A DNA stretch of 62,113 nt from Nitrospirota bacterium (GCA_035873375.1 JAYWMQ010000030.1:1-62113); one strand, 5' to 3'. Positions 17,963 to 29,663 are shown, numbered from the stretch's first letter. Program-made: numbers and translations. The notes: generated by a model from the sequence alone, not told the origin.

Positions 17963-18003
17963 CTTAGTTGCAGGAGGCCCTACTCCTGTGAAGGAGGTAA
18001 AAC

Positions 18004-18843
18004 ATGGTAGTAATATGCCCCAAGTGCAGGACAAAATTGAAGATTTCAGATGAAAAGGTATCCCCGGACGGCAGCAGGTTTCGCTGTCCGAAGTGTAGCA
18101 GTGTGCTCCTGGTCAGGAAGCCGCAGAAAAAGGCAACGGAAATCAACAAAAACCTTGTAATGGTAGCCCATTCTGACGAGGCCGTTGCAGAAAAGGCCGC
18201 AAACCTCCTTCGTGCAGAGGGGTATGATGTTATCACTGTCAGGGATGGCATTGAGGCCATGGTCACAGCCCTGAACAGACTCCCCTTTATTGCGATTATT
18301 GACGTTGCCCTTCCAAAGATATACGGGTTTGAGGTATGCAGGAAGCTCAAGGGCAGGCCGGAGACAGAGGATATCGGGATTATCCTTGTGCCCAGCGTAT
18401 ATGACAAGAGCAAGTACAAGCGCCCGCCATCCACACTTTATGGTGCTGACGACTATATAGAAGAAGATGAAATCGAGGAAAATCTTATAAGGAAGATTAA
18501 CAACCTGAAGAAAGAGAAGCCAGGGGCAGAGGAACAGGTCTCTTCACCAATGACGGAAAAAACGGAATCTCCGTCAGCGACAAAACCACTGTCTGACGAA
18601 GGGATTGAGAGGGCAAGGAGATTTGTTCGCACAGTCCTTTCCGACATCTTTATTTACAATCCCGAGAGGGTTAACGAGGCCATCGGGTCAGGGACCTTCC
18701 GGGAGGTCTTTAAATCTCAACTCACGGAGGGGGTTAAGCTTTATCAGATGAGGATAGCTCAGGAAGTCAGGGATAAAGGTGACTTTTTCCAGGAGGAGAT
18801 AGAAGAGTTTATAGAAAGGAAGAAAAAAGAACTGGAAGGTTAA
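18004..18843 (+). CDS. Zinc-ribbon plus response-regulator receiver protein
   Basis: A 279-residue protein: an MJ0042-type zinc ribbon at residues 4-35 (CPKC...CPKC), then a CheY-like receiver at about 50-170 with the phosphorylatable Asp in IIDVALPKIYGFEVC and a switch-region VPS. An alpha-helical C-terminal region (about 200-279) has no DNA-binding motif I recognise. Such zinc-ribbon/receiver proteins are seen in Deltaproteobacteria and Nitrospirota-like genomes. The output is unknown; no kinase is adjacent. A good ribosome site (gaaggag) precedes the ATG. The gap to groES carries a CIRCE element. Confidence 0.8.
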   Translation: MVVICPKCRTKLKISDEKVSPDGSRFRCPKCSSVLLVRKPQKKATEINKNLVMVAHSDEAVAEKAANLLRAEGYDVITVRDGIEAMVTALNRLPFIAIIDVALPKIYGFEVCRKLKGRPETEDIGIILVPSVYDKSKYKRPPSTLYGADDYIEEDEIEENLIRKINNLKKEKPGAEEQVSSPMTEKTESPSATKPLSDEGIERARRFVRTVLSDIFIYNPERVNEAIGSGTFREVFKSQLTEGVKLYQMRIAQEVRDKGDFFQEEIEEFIERKKKELEG

Positions 18844-18920
18844 AAATCCGATATCAGGAGCTTTTTCCTGGAATTTCGAGATATTCAGCATTCAAGAGGA
18901 ATATTTTACCTTATGTGCCC

Positions 18921-18950
18921 TTGCCTATTAAGTCCTGAAATGAGTATATT
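18921..18950 (+). promoter_or_regulatory. Sigma-70 promoter of groESL
   Basis: A -35 box TTGCCT (18921-18926) and a -10 box TATATT (18945-18950) are separated by 18 bp and stand directly before the CIRCE operator. The last bases of the -10 box overlap the left arm of CIRCE, the usual layout for HrcA repression. Confidence 0.7.
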
Positions 18951-18975
18951 AGCACTCAACAGAAGTGAGTGCTAA
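18949..18975. promoter_or_regulatory. CIRCE operator (HrcA binding site)
   Basis: An exact TTAGCACTC-N9-GAGTGCTAA inverted repeat, the consensus heat-shock operator bound by HrcA repressor. It lies 110 bp before groES. This shows that the chaperonin operon is under HrcA control; hrcA itself is not in the window. Confidence 0.97.
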
Positions 18976-19085
18976 CAAAACAGGTGCTTTATCAGGGTTG
19001 AGAAATCATGATGAAGTATTTTGGAGTTCCCAATATGAGGCGAAGCCTCTAAAACCAAAAAACCATCAAGAAAGGAGAGGTGTCT

Positions 19086-19346
19086 ATGAAGTTCAAGCCA
19101 TTGAAAGACCGGGTATTTATCTCTTACACAGAGGACGTTGAGAAGACTCCAGGAGGCATTTATGTGCCTGAAACCGCAAAGGAGAAGCCCCAGAGGGGAA
19201 AGATTGAGGCTGTTGGTTCCGAGGTCAAGGAGGTCAAGGTTGGTGATGAGGTAATGTTTGACAGATACTCAGGCTCCAAGATAAAGATGAACGGTTCAGA
19301 GTACCTGATCATCAAGGAAGAAGATATTCTTGGAATAGTTGAATAA
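19086..19346 (+). CDS. groES: Co-chaperonin GroES
   Basis: An 86-residue GroES: the lid of the chaperonin cage, forming a seven-membered ring on GroEL. The family pattern FKPLKDRVFI..., the mobile loop (EKTPGGIYVPETAKEKP) and GKIEAVGSEVKEVKVGDEVMF are intact. I chose ATG 19086, 8-9 bases after aaggag, over a GTG six bases upstream. It leads the groES-groEL operon, 72 bp before groEL, under the CIRCE operator. Confidence 0.97.
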   Translation: MKFKPLKDRVFISYTEDVEKTPGGIYVPETAKEKPQRGKIEAVGSEVKEVKVGDEVMFDRYSGSKIKMNGSEYLIIKEEDILGIVE

Positions 19347-19418
19347 CCGGGTTTAAAATCCAATCAATCCAGGGATTACGCAGACAGAATTTTCTAAAAT
19401 TAAAGGAGGATTAAGGGT

Positions 19419-21056
19419 ATGGCTGCAAAACAGTTGTTTTTCAATGAGGAGGCAAGACAGGCTATCCTTAGAGGTGTTACGCTTCTAACAGACGCAGTAA
19501 AGGCAACACTGGGACCCAAGGGAAGAAATGTGATAATTGACAGGAAGTTCGGCGCACCCACTATCACAAAAGACGGCGTAACCGTGGCAAAGGAGATTGA
19601 ACTCAAGGAGCCCTTTGAGAATATGGGGGCACAGCTCGTCAGGGAGGTAGCTTCAAAGACCTCTGACGCAGCAGGTGACGGTACAACCACTGCAACGGTC
19701 ATAGCCTATGCACTTTACAGAGAGGGAATGAAGAATGTCACCGCCGGTTCAAACCCCATGGACCTCAAGCGGGGAATCGAGAAGGCCGTTGAAGCGGCAG
19801 TTGAAGAACTGAAGAAGATGAGCAAACCTGTACAGGACAAGAAGGAGATAGCACAGGTAGGCACGATCTCGGCAAACAGTGACCCTTCAATCGGTGAGCT
19901 TATTGCCGATGCAATGGACAAGGTGGGCAAGGATGGCGTCATAACCGTTGAAGAGGCAAAGAGTATGGCCACAACACTCGATATTGTTGAGGGCATGCAG
20001 TTTGACAGGGGTTATATCTCACCTTACTTCATAACAGACCCCGAGAGGATGGAGTGCAGTCTCGAGGATGCCTATATCCTGATTCACGACAAGAAGATAT
20101 CAAGCATGCGTGACCTGATCCCCCTGCTTGAGCAGATAGCAAAGATGGGCAGGCCCTTACTTATTCTTTCTGAAGACGTAGATGGTGAGGCCCTTGCAAC
20201 CCTGGTGGTCAACAAACTCCGGGGCACACTGCAGATCTGCGCTGTCAAGGCCCCTGGCTTTGGAGACAGGAGAAAGGCCATGCTTGAGGATATAGCCATA
20301 CTTACGGGTGGTACCGTAATCTCGGAAGACCTCGGCATGAAACTTGAAACCGTCAAGATCAACGACCTCGGCCGTGCCAAGAAGATAACCGTTGACAAGG
20401 AGAACACCACCATTGTTGAAGGTGCAGGAGATACTTCAAGTATCCAGGGCCGCATCAAGCAGATAAAGACACAGATGGAAGAGACCACCTCGGATTATGA
20501 CAGGGAGAAGCTCCAGGAGCGTCTTGCAAAGCTGGCAGGCGGTGTTGCCGTTATCAATGTAGGCGCTGCAACCGAGACCGAGATGAAGGAGAAGAAGGCC
20601 AGGGTTGAAGACGCATTACATGCAACAAGGGCAGCTGTTGAAGAGGGAATTATCCCTGGCGGCGGAGTGGCACTCCTTAGATGTATCCCTGCCATAGATG
20701 CTCTCAACCTTGAGGGTGACCAGCAGGTTGGAGTAAGCATAGTCAGGAAGGCCCTTGAAGAGCCGATCAAGCAGATCGTAGTCAACGCCGGTCTTGAGGG
20801 AGCGATAATCGTTGAAAAGGTAAAGGATTCAAAAGACTTAAACTACGGGTTTGATGCCCAGGATGAGAAGTTCACGAATATGATAGAGGCAGGGATTATC
20901 GATCCCACAAAGGTGACCAGGACAGCATTACAGAATGCCGCCTCTGTGGCATCCCTTATGCTGACCACCGAAGTTATGGTTACGGATATTCCTGAGAAGG
21001 AAGCTCCTGGCATGCCTCCAGGTATGCCTCCCGGCGGCGGAATGGATATGTACTAA
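19419..21056 (+). CDS. groEL: Chaperonin GroEL
   Basis: A 545-residue type I chaperonin that folds proteins in an ATP-driven cage with GroES. The equatorial ATP site ([26 protein letters not shown]), the apical domain, and the C-terminal [14 protein letters not shown] and [15 protein letters not shown]-type stretches are intact. The tail ends in the usual Gly/Met-rich repeat ([15 protein letters not shown]). A ribosome site (aaaggagg) precedes the ATG. Transcription ends at the hairpin at 21082. Confidence 0.98.
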   Translation: MAAKQLFFNEEARQAILRGVTLLTDAVKATLGPKGRNVIIDRKFGAPTITKDGVTVAKEIELKEPFENMGAQLVREVASKTSDAAGDGTTTATVIAYALYREGMKNVTAGSNPMDLKRGIEKAVEAAVEELKKMSKPVQDKKEIAQVGTISANSDPSIGELIADAMDKVGKDGVITVEEAKSMATTLDIVEGMQFDRGYISPYFITDPERMECSLEDAYILIHDKKISSMRDLIPLLEQIAKMGRPLLILSEDVDGEALATLVVNKLRGTLQICAVKAPGFGDRRKAMLEDIAILTGGTVISEDLGMKLETVKINDLGRAKKITVDKENTTIVEGAGDTSSIQGRIKQIKTQMEETTSDYDREKLQERLAKLAGGVAVINVGAATETEMKEKKARVEDALHATRAAVEEGIIPGGGVALLRCIPAIDALNLEGDQQVGVSIVRKALEEPIKQIVVNAGLEGAIIVEKVKDSKDLNYGFDAQDEKFTNMIEAGIIDPTKVTRTALQNAASVASLMLTTEVMVTDIPEKEAPGMPPGMPPGGGMDMY

Positions 21057-21081
21057 AAAGTTATACGAGAGAGGGAAAAAA

Positions 21082-21115
21082 CAGGCAGGGGCTGTTAAAG
21101 CCCCTGTCTGCTTTT
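21082..21115 (+). terminator. Rho-independent terminator after groEL
   Basis: A 12-bp stem (caggcaggggct pairing with agcccctgtctg, one G-U pair), a five-base loop (gttaa) and a short T run (ctttt). It begins 25 bp after the groEL stop and closes the groESL operon. Confidence 0.9.
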
Positions 21116-21149
21116 ATACACAATCTTTCTCCTTGTGTTATCCTTATAA

Positions 21150-22160
21150 ATGCACATGTTTGCCAGGTTAAAGAGTTCCATTATCATATGCTCCCTTCTC
21201 TCAATAGTAACCTTTGTTATCTATTCATTCCTTAATATTCTGGTCCCGCTGAATCCAAAAAAGCCTGTAGAGGTATATGTGAAGAAGGGAATGACCTTTT
21301 CTGAAACCGTTCAGAAACTTCAGGAAGGGGGGCTGCTAAGGGATAAGAATATCGTCCTTCTTGTTGGCAAGATAACCCGTATTGACAGAAAGATAAAGAC
21401 GGGCCTCTATGAATTCAGCGGCCCTGTATCACCTCTTCAAGTAATTAATGCCCTGTTATCAGGACGGGTCGTGGAATTTAAAGTGACCATACCCGAGGGG
21501 TATAATGTCTGGCAGATTGCAAGAGCCCTTGATGCATCAGGTATTATTACAGAGGAGGATTTTTTCAGGTTTGCCTACAACAGGGAGTTCCTTGACAGTA
21601 TGAATATTGATGCGCCGTCAATCGAGGGGTATATTTTTCCTGATACCTACAGTTTCCCAAGAGGTATGCCCCCGCAGGATGTACTGAAAAGACTGGTCTC
21701 CGGGATGAGGAGACATTTTACCGCGAAAATGAAGGACAGGGCGGAAGAATTGGGCCTTTCGGAGAGAGAGGTGCTGACCCTTGCCTCCATAATTGAAAAA
21801 GAGGCCAGGGTTGATGACGAGCGCCCCCTTATCTCGGCGGTATTTCACAACAGGCTGAAAAGGGGAATGCCCCTACAGGCAGACCCGACAAGCATTTATG
21901 GCTTCAAGAATTCGTCCGGAGTCATCACGACCAAAGACCTGAAGAGAGAATCTCCCTATAATACATATGTCATACCCGGACTTCCACCAGGCCCCATTGC
22001 CTCTCCGGGGTTGAAGTCAATTATGGCAGCCCTCTATCCGGCAGATGTGCCGTACCTCTTCTTTGTCTCTGACAATAATGGAGGGCACCGATTCTCCGCA
22101 ACAGAGGCAGAGCACAGAAAGGCCGTTAAGTTGTACAGGGCGGTGAAGCAGGGCAAGTAA
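21150..22160 (+). CDS. mltG: Endolytic murein transglycosylase MltG
   Basis: A 336-residue YceG/MltG protein that cuts nascent peptidoglycan strands at the inner membrane and so sets glycan length. One N-terminal transmembrane helix (about 8-28) is followed by a LysM-like region (VYVKKGMTFSETVQKLQEGG) and the catalytic YceG domain: EGYIFPDTY, ASIIEKEARVDDERP with the catalytic Glu, and PLQADPTSIYG. The ATG has no clear ribosome site. It begins 28 bp upstream of ispG within the same strand run after the groESL terminator. Confidence 0.93.
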   Translation: MHMFARLKSSIIICSLLSIVTFVIYSFLNILVPLNPKKPVEVYVKKGMTFSETVQKLQEGGLLRDKNIVLLVGKITRIDRKIKTGLYEFSGPVSPLQVINALLSGRVVEFKVTIPEGYNVWQIARALDASGIITEEDFFRFAYNREFLDSMNIDAPSIEGYIFPDTYSFPRGMPPQDVLKRLVSGMRRHFTAKMKDRAEELGLSEREVLTLASIIEKEARVDDERPLISAVFHNRLKRGMPLQADPTSIYGFKNSSGVITTKDLKRESPYNTYVIPGLPPGPIASPGLKSIMAALYPADVPYLFFVSDNNGGHRFSATEAEHRKAVKLYRAVKQGK

Positions 22161-22187
22161 AGACTTGGTTATGGTTACAAATACAAT

Positions 22188-23252
22188 ATGATTAAGCGCA
22201 GGAGAACAAGAAAGATATTTGTGGGCCCGGTTCCTGTTGGTGGAGATGCGCCAATCTCTGTGCAGTCCATGACAAAGACCGACACCAGGGATATAAAGGC
22301 CACGGCAAGACAGATAAGGGGTCTTGAACGGGCGGGGTGCGAGATCATCCGGCTGGCTGTACCGGATATTGAAGCTGCAAGGGCAATCGGAGGTATTAAA
22401 AGACAGGTAAGCATTCCCGTGATAGCAGACATACATTTTGACTGGAGACTTGCCCTTGAGTCAATAAGTCAGGGTGTAAGCGGGTTGAGGATAAATCCCG
22501 GCAATATTGGTGCAAAGTGGAAGGTAAAAGAGGTTGTTAAGGCCGCTGGAGACCATGGTGTGCCGATAAGGATCGGGGTAAACTCGGGTTCCCTTGAGAA
22601 GGATATCCTTAAAAAGTATGGCCGTCCAACACCTGAGGCACTTGTTGAGAGTGCGGCCAGGCACATAGAAATACTTGAGAACATGGACTTCAGGCTCATA
22701 AAGGTATCGTTAAAAGGCTCGGGAGTTCCCCTTACCGTTGATGCATACAGGTCTTTTTCCAAAAGGTTTGACTATCCCCTCCATATAGGGATCACAGAGG
22801 CCGGCCCCCCGCCTGTCGGGGTTGTCAAGAGTGCTGCTGGTATCGGCATACTCCTTAATGAGGGGATAGGCGATACGATAAGGGTCTCTCTTACTGCCCC
22901 GTCCAGGGAGGAGGTAGAGGTCGCATATGAGATACTGAAAGCCCTTGACCTGAGACAGCGGGGTGTAAATATCATCTCCTGTCCCACGTGCGGCAGGTGT
23001 AATCTCGACATAATAAGGATTGCAAAAAGGATACATAAAAACCTCAGCGGGGCTTCGTCTCCCCTGACCGTGGCGGTTATGGGCTGTGTTGTTAATGGTC
23101 CCGGCGAGGCCCGGGAGGCTGACTTCGGGATAGCCGGCGGCAAGGGAGAGGGAATTGTATTCAAAAAGGGAAAGGTTATAAAGAGGGTGAAGGAAGAGGA
23201 GTTGATAGATGCCCTTATGGAAGCGGTTGAGGAGGATTCAGGGTGGAGGTAA
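22188..23252 (+). CDS. ispG: 4-hydroxy-3-methylbut-2-enyl diphosphate synthase IspG
   Basis: A 354-residue iron-sulfur enzyme of the MEP isoprenoid pathway that converts MEcPP to HMBPP. The N-terminal TIM barrel shows SVQSMTKTDTRD and ADIHFDW. The C-terminal domain holds the [4Fe-4S] ligands in CPTCGRC (about 264-270) and GCVVNGPGE (Cys about 303, Glu about 310). The length is that of the bacterial short form. Its stop overlaps the panC start by 10 bases, so the two are translated together. Confidence 0.97.
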   Translation: MIKRRRTRKIFVGPVPVGGDAPISVQSMTKTDTRDIKATARQIRGLERAGCEIIRLAVPDIEAARAIGGIKRQVSIPVIADIHFDWRLALESISQGVSGLRINPGNIGAKWKVKEVVKAAGDHGVPIRIGVNSGSLEKDILKKYGRPTPEALVESAARHIEILENMDFRLIKVSLKGSGVPLTVDAYRSFSKRFDYPLHIGITEAGPPPVGVVKSAAGIGILLNEGIGDTIRVSLTAPSREEVEVAYEILKALDLRQRGVNIISCPTCGRCNLDIIRIAKRIHKNLSGASSPLTVAVMGCVVNGPGEAREADFGIAGGKGEGIVFKKGKVIKRVKEEELIDALMEAVEEDSGWR

Positions 23253-24130
23253 TCAGAAATTCACGGGTAATGCAGCAGACTGTAAAGGAGTATCTTCACA
23301 GGGGCATTTCCATCGGTTTTGTTCCAACCATGGGCGCACTCCATGAGGGACACCTGAGCCTTATCCGCAGATGCAGGGAGGAAAACGATATCTCGGTGGT
23401 GAGTATCTTTGTTAACCCCTTGCAGTTTGGACCATCCGAGGACCTCAGCAGCTATCCCCGGAATATGGAGGATGATATGGCTGAGTTAAGGAAGGCGGGG
23501 GTTGACATCCTCTTCATGCCCGGGGTTGAAAATATCTATCCCGAGGGTTTTGCCACGCATGTCAATGTTGAGCACCTCTCTGACAGGCTCTGCGGCCATT
23601 TCAGGCCAGGTCACTTCAGGGGTGTGGCAACAGTTGTAACAAAGCTGCTGAATATTGCAAGGCCGGCAAGGGCCTACTTCGGTCAGAAGGATTTTCAGCA
23701 ATTCCTGATTATAAAGCAGTTGGTAAGAGACCTTGATATTGACACTGAAACGGTCATGTGCCCTACAGTAAGGGAGGCGGATGGCCTTGCAATGAGTTCA
23801 AGGAATCAATATCTTTCACCTGGGGAGAGAAAGGCCGCAACTGTCATTTACAGGACCCTCTGCGAGGCAAAAAGGCGGGTGATTTCCGGAAAGGTCACAT
23901 TTGGTGAGGTCAAATCCTTTATGGAAGGCACACTCTCGGCAGAGCCCCTTGTAGAGGAAGTTCAGTATGCCTCTGCTTTTGACGCCGGGACACTTGAAGA
24001 TATGTCCTCCCTGAATGTTACTATATTCAGGAAAAAGAATATTCTGCTGGCCATAGCCGTCAGGATAGGTAAGACAAGACTGATTGACAACGAACTGGTT
24101 GAAATAACCGGAATAAAAGGAGGTAATTAG
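23243..24130 (+). CDS. panC: Pantothenate synthetase PanC
   Basis: A 295-residue ATP-dependent ligase joining pantoate and beta-alanine in coenzyme A synthesis. The HIGH-type motif is in PTMGALHEGHLSLIRR (residues 28-43), followed by VNPLQFGPSEDL, YFGQKDFQQ, and the AMSSRNQYLSP loop that replaces KMSKS. It starts with GTG, eight bases after gaggagg inside the end of ispG. Confidence 0.96.
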   Translation: MEVIRNSRVMQQTVKEYLHRGISIGFVPTMGALHEGHLSLIRRCREENDISVVSIFVNPLQFGPSEDLSSYPRNMEDDMAELRKAGVDILFMPGVENIYPEGFATHVNVEHLSDRLCGHFRPGHFRGVATVVTKLLNIARPARAYFGQKDFQQFLIIKQLVRDLDIDTETVMCPTVREADGLAMSSRNQYLSPGERKAATVIYRTLCEAKRRVISGKVTFGEVKSFMEGTLSAEPLVEEVQYASAFDAGTLEDMSSLNVTIFRKKNILLAIAVRIGKTRLIDNELVEITGIKGGN

Positions 24131-24165
24131 GGGTAACGGTTGAGACCTGACCTCAATAATTATAT

Positions 24166-24504
24166 ATGCTACAGAGAATATTTATACAGATACTGGATAA
24201 TCCTTTTGAGGATGTAATCTTCAGCGACTCATCGATTGATGAGGCGGTCAATAATCAGGCAATTACCGAGGAACTTCAGAACTCACTGGACTTTCATTAC
24301 CCAAGCATGGTCCATGTTGAATACATTGACCTCTTCCTTGAGGATGAGGGCAGGTTTATTGAAATACGCGAGATGCTGAGTCACGGGCTGATAACCCTTC
24401 CGGTAATCCTTATAAACGGGAGCCCCTTTCTGCACGGGGGGATATCTCATGGCGTCATAATGGATGAGATAGGAAAGCTCCTCTCGTCCGGACCTGTTCA
24501 TTAA
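24166..24504 (+). CDS. Unknown small protein, possibly thioredoxin-fold without cysteines
   Basis: A 112-residue protein I do not recognise with certainty. The pattern of an early strand (RIFIQILD), a helix, a central VEYIDLF strand, and a LPVILINGSPFLHGGISHGVI ending resembles short thioredoxin-like proteins in which a cis-Pro precedes an INGxxxxxG turn. It has no cysteine at all, so a redox role is excluded if the fold is right. It lies 35 bp after panC and converges with the atpQ gene, 20 bp apart. Confidence 0.5.
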   Translation: MLQRIFIQILDNPFEDVIFSDSSIDEAVNNQAITEELQNSLDFHYPSMVHVEYIDLFLEDEGRFIEIREMLSHGLITLPVILINGSPFLHGGISHGVIMDEIGKLLSSGPVH

Positions 24505-24524
24505 AAGAACGGGATGTACACTTC

Positions 24525-24819
24525 TCAGCGTTTTTCGTAGAAGAGAAACCTCCACACAGAATATATACCCAGGGCAAGCCCGAGGAGCATAAGTGTTATG
24601 GTCCAGGATATACTGCCTGTTTCAGCAAACCTGCGGTCAAGATACTTACCCAGAAAGGTTCCGGCCACAGCAGGTAGGGCGATCATCCAGCCCACCACCC
24701 CCAGGGCTGCAACTGATTGCCAGAATATGCCCTTCCCCCTGAACCTCTTCAGTAGCCATGAGTGTGCCTCAACCCTGGAGAGAAATTTTGCCTCCTCTTT
24801 GGTGCTCTCCTGCCCCTCC

Positions 24820-24839
<20 letters not shown>
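24525..24839 (-). CDS. atpQ: N-ATPase accessory subunit AtpQ-like (two-helix membrane protein)
   Basis: A 104-residue protein with two transmembrane helices (about 42-64 and 76-98), a conserved GWMIALPAVAGTFLGKYLDRR between them and SWTITLMLLGLALG in the second. This matches the small membrane protein encoded after atpC in N-type (sodium-pumping) F-ATPase operons. It starts with TTG inside the end of atpC (20-bp overlap). The rest of the usual operon (atpR, B, E, F, A, G) does not follow: the next gene is on the other strand. Confidence 0.75.
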
Positions 24840-26627
<1,788 letters not shown>

Positions 26628-26677
26628 TTATGTACCCCCCCTTCCATTTTATTTGAAATTATGTTATTTTATTTCTA

Positions 26678-28495
26678 ATGGCTGCAAAGATTGGACAACT
26701 TTTACTTGCTGCTAACTTAGTAACGGAGGACCAGTTACAGGAGGCCCTTAGCTTACAGAAAAAAGAGGGGGGCAGGCTTGGGTCAAAACTCGTAAAACTC
26801 GGCTATCTTACTACGGAAAAGCTTGTCTCTTTTCTCAGTAAACAGTTTGGCGTACCCTCAATAAACCTTTCCGACTATACAATAGCCCCATCTGTACTGA
26901 AACTCATCCCGGCAGAGATGGCAAAGAAGTACCTGATAATCCCTGTTGCAAGGGTAGGCGCTACACTGACTGTGGCCATGGCAGATCCTTCAAATATATT
27001 TGCCATAGATGACATGAAGTTTATGACCGGATACAATGTTGAAGTGGTGGTTGCCACTGAGGAATCCATTATCAAGGCAATATCAAAATATTACGCGGGC
27101 AAGGGAAGCGGCCTTATAAAGAGCAGGACTTCGGCATCTTCATCAATGATTCAGTCACAGGACCTTTCATTAACGGATATCGATGTGGATGATGAAGAAG
27201 ATGAGGACATTGCGTCGGAGGATTCGCCGACCTTGGATGTGGAAGAGTTTGACAAGATTGTCGGCAGTGCCCTGGACACCATTGAGGCAGTTGATGAGAG
27301 GGAAGATGATGAGGTCGTTAGGGAGGTTGAAGCCCCGATTGTCAAGCTTGTTAACGGTATCTTTGTCAATGCCATAAAGGCAGGCGCAAGTGATATCCAT
27401 ATTGAACCCTATGAGAAGGCACTGAGGGTGAGATACAGGATTGACGGTGTCTTGTATTCGGTTATGAACCTTCCGGTAAAGATAAAGAATGCCCTGACCT
27501 CAAGGGTAAAGATTATGTCAAAACTTGATATTGCAGAGAGGCGGCTGCCACAGGATGGCCGTATTAAATTAAAGCTGGGCAAGAAGAAGGAGATAGACTT
27601 CCGTGTCTCTACCCTGCCCTGCCTATTTGGCGAGAAGACTGTTCTGAGGATACTCGACAAGTCAAACCTCCAGGTAGATATGACCAAACTCGGGTTTGAG
27701 AAGGAGCAGTTAAAGGACTTCATGGAGGCCATTGAAAAACCCTACGGCATGGTGCTCGTTACAGGCCCCACGGGTAGTGGTAAGACAACAAGCCTCTATT
27801 CAGCGATCAACCATCTCAACAAGCCCGGTGATAATATTATGACAGCAGAAGACCCGGTTGAATATAACTTTCACGGTATAAACCAGGTGCAGATAAAAGA
27901 GGATATAGGCCTTACCTTTGCATCTGCCCTGAGGTCGTTCCTGAGACAGGACCCTGATATTATAATGGTTGGAGAGATTCGCGACTTTGAGACCGCGGAG
28001 ATATCCGTCAAGGCAGCCCTGACAGGTCACCTTGTTCTGAGCACCCTGCATACAAATGATGCACCAAGCACCATAACAAGACTTCTGAATATGGGGATAG
28101 AACCCTTTCTGGTATCCTCCTCTGTAATTCTCATGCTTGCACAGAGGCTGGCAAGAAAGATATGTACGCAATGCAAGGTTGAGGAGCAACATTCCGAATC
28201 GGCGTTGTTAAAACTCGGGTTTGGTGAAGAGGAAATAAAGGATATCAAGGTTTTTAAGGGTAAAGGCTGTCCGGAGTGTAACAACTCGGGATATAAGGGC
28301 AGGGTGGCACTCTATGAAGTAATGCCCGTCAAGGATGAAATAAAAGAACTGATACTCGAGGGTGCCTCTGCACAGGAGCTCAAGAAACTTGCCGTAAGAC
28401 TTGGAATGAATACACTCAGGAGAAGCGGTTTAAACAAGATAAAAGCCGGGGTTACAAGTATTGAAGAAGTGTTGAGGGTCACCTTTGGCGATTAG
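26678..28495 (+). CDS. pilB: Type IV pilus assembly ATPase PilB
   Basis: A 605-residue extension ATPase. The N-terminal MshEN/T2SSE_N domain (about 5-150) is followed by an acidic linker (about 165-215), then the AAA-like motor: Walker A GPTGSGKT (about 368), the Asp box, Walker B ending in IIMVGEIRD, and the His box STLHTNDA. A tetracysteine zinc site (CTQC ... CPEC) stands near the C-terminus, typical of PilB/GspE. It starts the pilB-pilT-pilC-pilS-pilR run and powers pilus polymerisation at the inner membrane. Confidence 0.96.
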   Translation: MAAKIGQLLLAANLVTEDQLQEALSLQKKEGGRLGSKLVKLGYLTTEKLVSFLSKQFGVPSINLSDYTIAPSVLKLIPAEMAKKYLIIPVARVGATLTVAMADPSNIFAIDDMKFMTGYNVEVVVATEESIIKAISKYYAGKGSGLIKSRTSASSSMIQSQDLSLTDIDVDDEEDEDIASEDSPTLDVEEFDKIVGSALDTIEAVDEREDDEVVREVEAPIVKLVNGIFVNAIKAGASDIHIEPYEKALRVRYRIDGVLYSVMNLPVKIKNALTSRVKIMSKLDIAERRLPQDGRIKLKLGKKKEIDFRVSTLPCLFGEKTVLRILDKSNLQVDMTKLGFEKEQLKDFMEAIEKPYGMVLVTGPTGSGKTTSLYSAINHLNKPGDNIMTAEDPVEYNFHGINQVQIKEDIGLTFASALRSFLRQDPDIIMVGEIRDFETAEISVKAALTGHLVLSTLHTNDAPSTITRLLNMGIEPFLVSSSVILMLAQRLARKICTQCKVEEQHSESALLKLGFGEEEIKDIKVFKGKGCPECNNSGYKGRVALYEVMPVKDEIKELILEGASAQELKKLAVRLGMNTLRRSGLNKIKAGVTSIEEVLRVTFGD

Positions 28496-28556
28496 ATATG
28501 GAAAACCTTCAAAATAACACGAAACTAAATATGCGGGAATAAGGAGACGATTCAGT

Positions 28557-29663
28557 ATGGCTACACTTTATGATTTCTTAAAAACCTTGATTGAGCAGGG
28601 AGCATCAGACCTGCATATTACTACAGGCAGTCCTCCGAGACTAAGAATTGACGGAAAACTCGCCCCCATTGATCACCCGCCCCTGACCCCTGCCGAGACA
28701 AAGACGCTCTGCTACAGCATCCTGACAGATGCCCAGAAGCACAGGTTTGAGGAGCATAACGAGCTGGACCTCTCCTTTGGAGTCAAGGGGGTTAGCAGGT
28801 TCAGGGCAAATATATTTATGCAGAGAGGTGCAGTGGCAGGGGCATTCAGGACCATTCCCTTTAATATAAAGACATTTCAGGATCTCGGATTGCCCGAGGT
28901 GATCAATGAGCTGGCCAAGAAGAACTCCGGGCTCATTCTTGTCACCGGCCCCACGGGTTCCGGTAAGACCACAACCCTTGCTGCCATGATAGACAGGATA
29001 AACTCGGAAAGGCATGAACATATAATAACTATTGAAGACCCTATTGAATATCTGCATCCCCATAAGAGCTGCCTTGTTAATCAGCGTGAGGTAACATCGG
29101 ATACCGCTACCTTCCATGACGCCCTCCGGTATATCCTGAGGCAGGACCCGGACGTTGTGCTAATTGGAGAGATGAGGGACCTTGAGACTATTTCATCGGC
29201 GCTCAGGGTTGCTGAAACAGGGCATATGACCCTTGCCACACTTCATACCAACTCCGCGGCACAGACAATAAACCGTATCATTGATGTCTTCCCTCCCCAT
29301 CAGCAGGACCAGGTGAGGGTGCAGCTCTCTTTTGTTCTTGAAGGTATTGTAGCGCAGCAGCTCATCCCCAGAAAAGACGGAAGGGGCAGGGCTCTTGCTG
29401 TAGAGATACTGGTTCCGACTCCGGCAATCAGAAACCTGATAAGGGAGGATAAGGTTCACCAGGTATACTCAATGATGCAGACCGGACAGGCAAAATTCGG
29501 GATGCAGACGATGAATCAATCGTTATACGAGCTTTATGTAAAGGGACATATAAGTTATGAGGATGCACTTGCACGTTCCACAGTGCCGGATGAACTCATT
29601 ACCATGATGCAGAAAGGCGGTTATATGCCGCAGGAGAAGTATATGGCAGGAAAAAAACGATAA
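28557..29663 (+). CDS. pilT: Type IV pilus retraction ATPase PilT
   Basis: A 368-residue hexameric motor that depolymerises the pilus and drives twitching and DNA uptake. Walker A GPTGSGKT, Walker B VVLIGEMRD, the His box LATLHTNSA and the PilT-specific AIRNLIREDKVHQVYSMMQ signature near the C-terminus are all present. It lacks the zinc site of PilB. A clear aaggag precedes the ATG. It lies 61 bp after pilB. Confidence 0.97.
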   Translation: MATLYDFLKTLIEQGASDLHITTGSPPRLRIDGKLAPIDHPPLTPAETKTLCYSILTDAQKHRFEEHNELDLSFGVKGVSRFRANIFMQRGAVAGAFRTIPFNIKTFQDLGLPEVINELAKKNSGLILVTGPTGSGKTTTLAAMIDRINSERHEHIITIEDPIEYLHPHKSCLVNQREVTSDTATFHDALRYILRQDPDVVLIGEMRDLETISSALRVAETGHMTLATLHTNSAAQTINRIIDVFPPHQQDQVRVQLSFVLEGIVAQQLIPRKDGRGRALAVEILVPTPAIRNLIREDKVHQVYSMMQTGQAKFGMQTMNQSLYELYVKGHISYEDALARSTVPDELITMMQKGGYMPQEKYMAGKKR

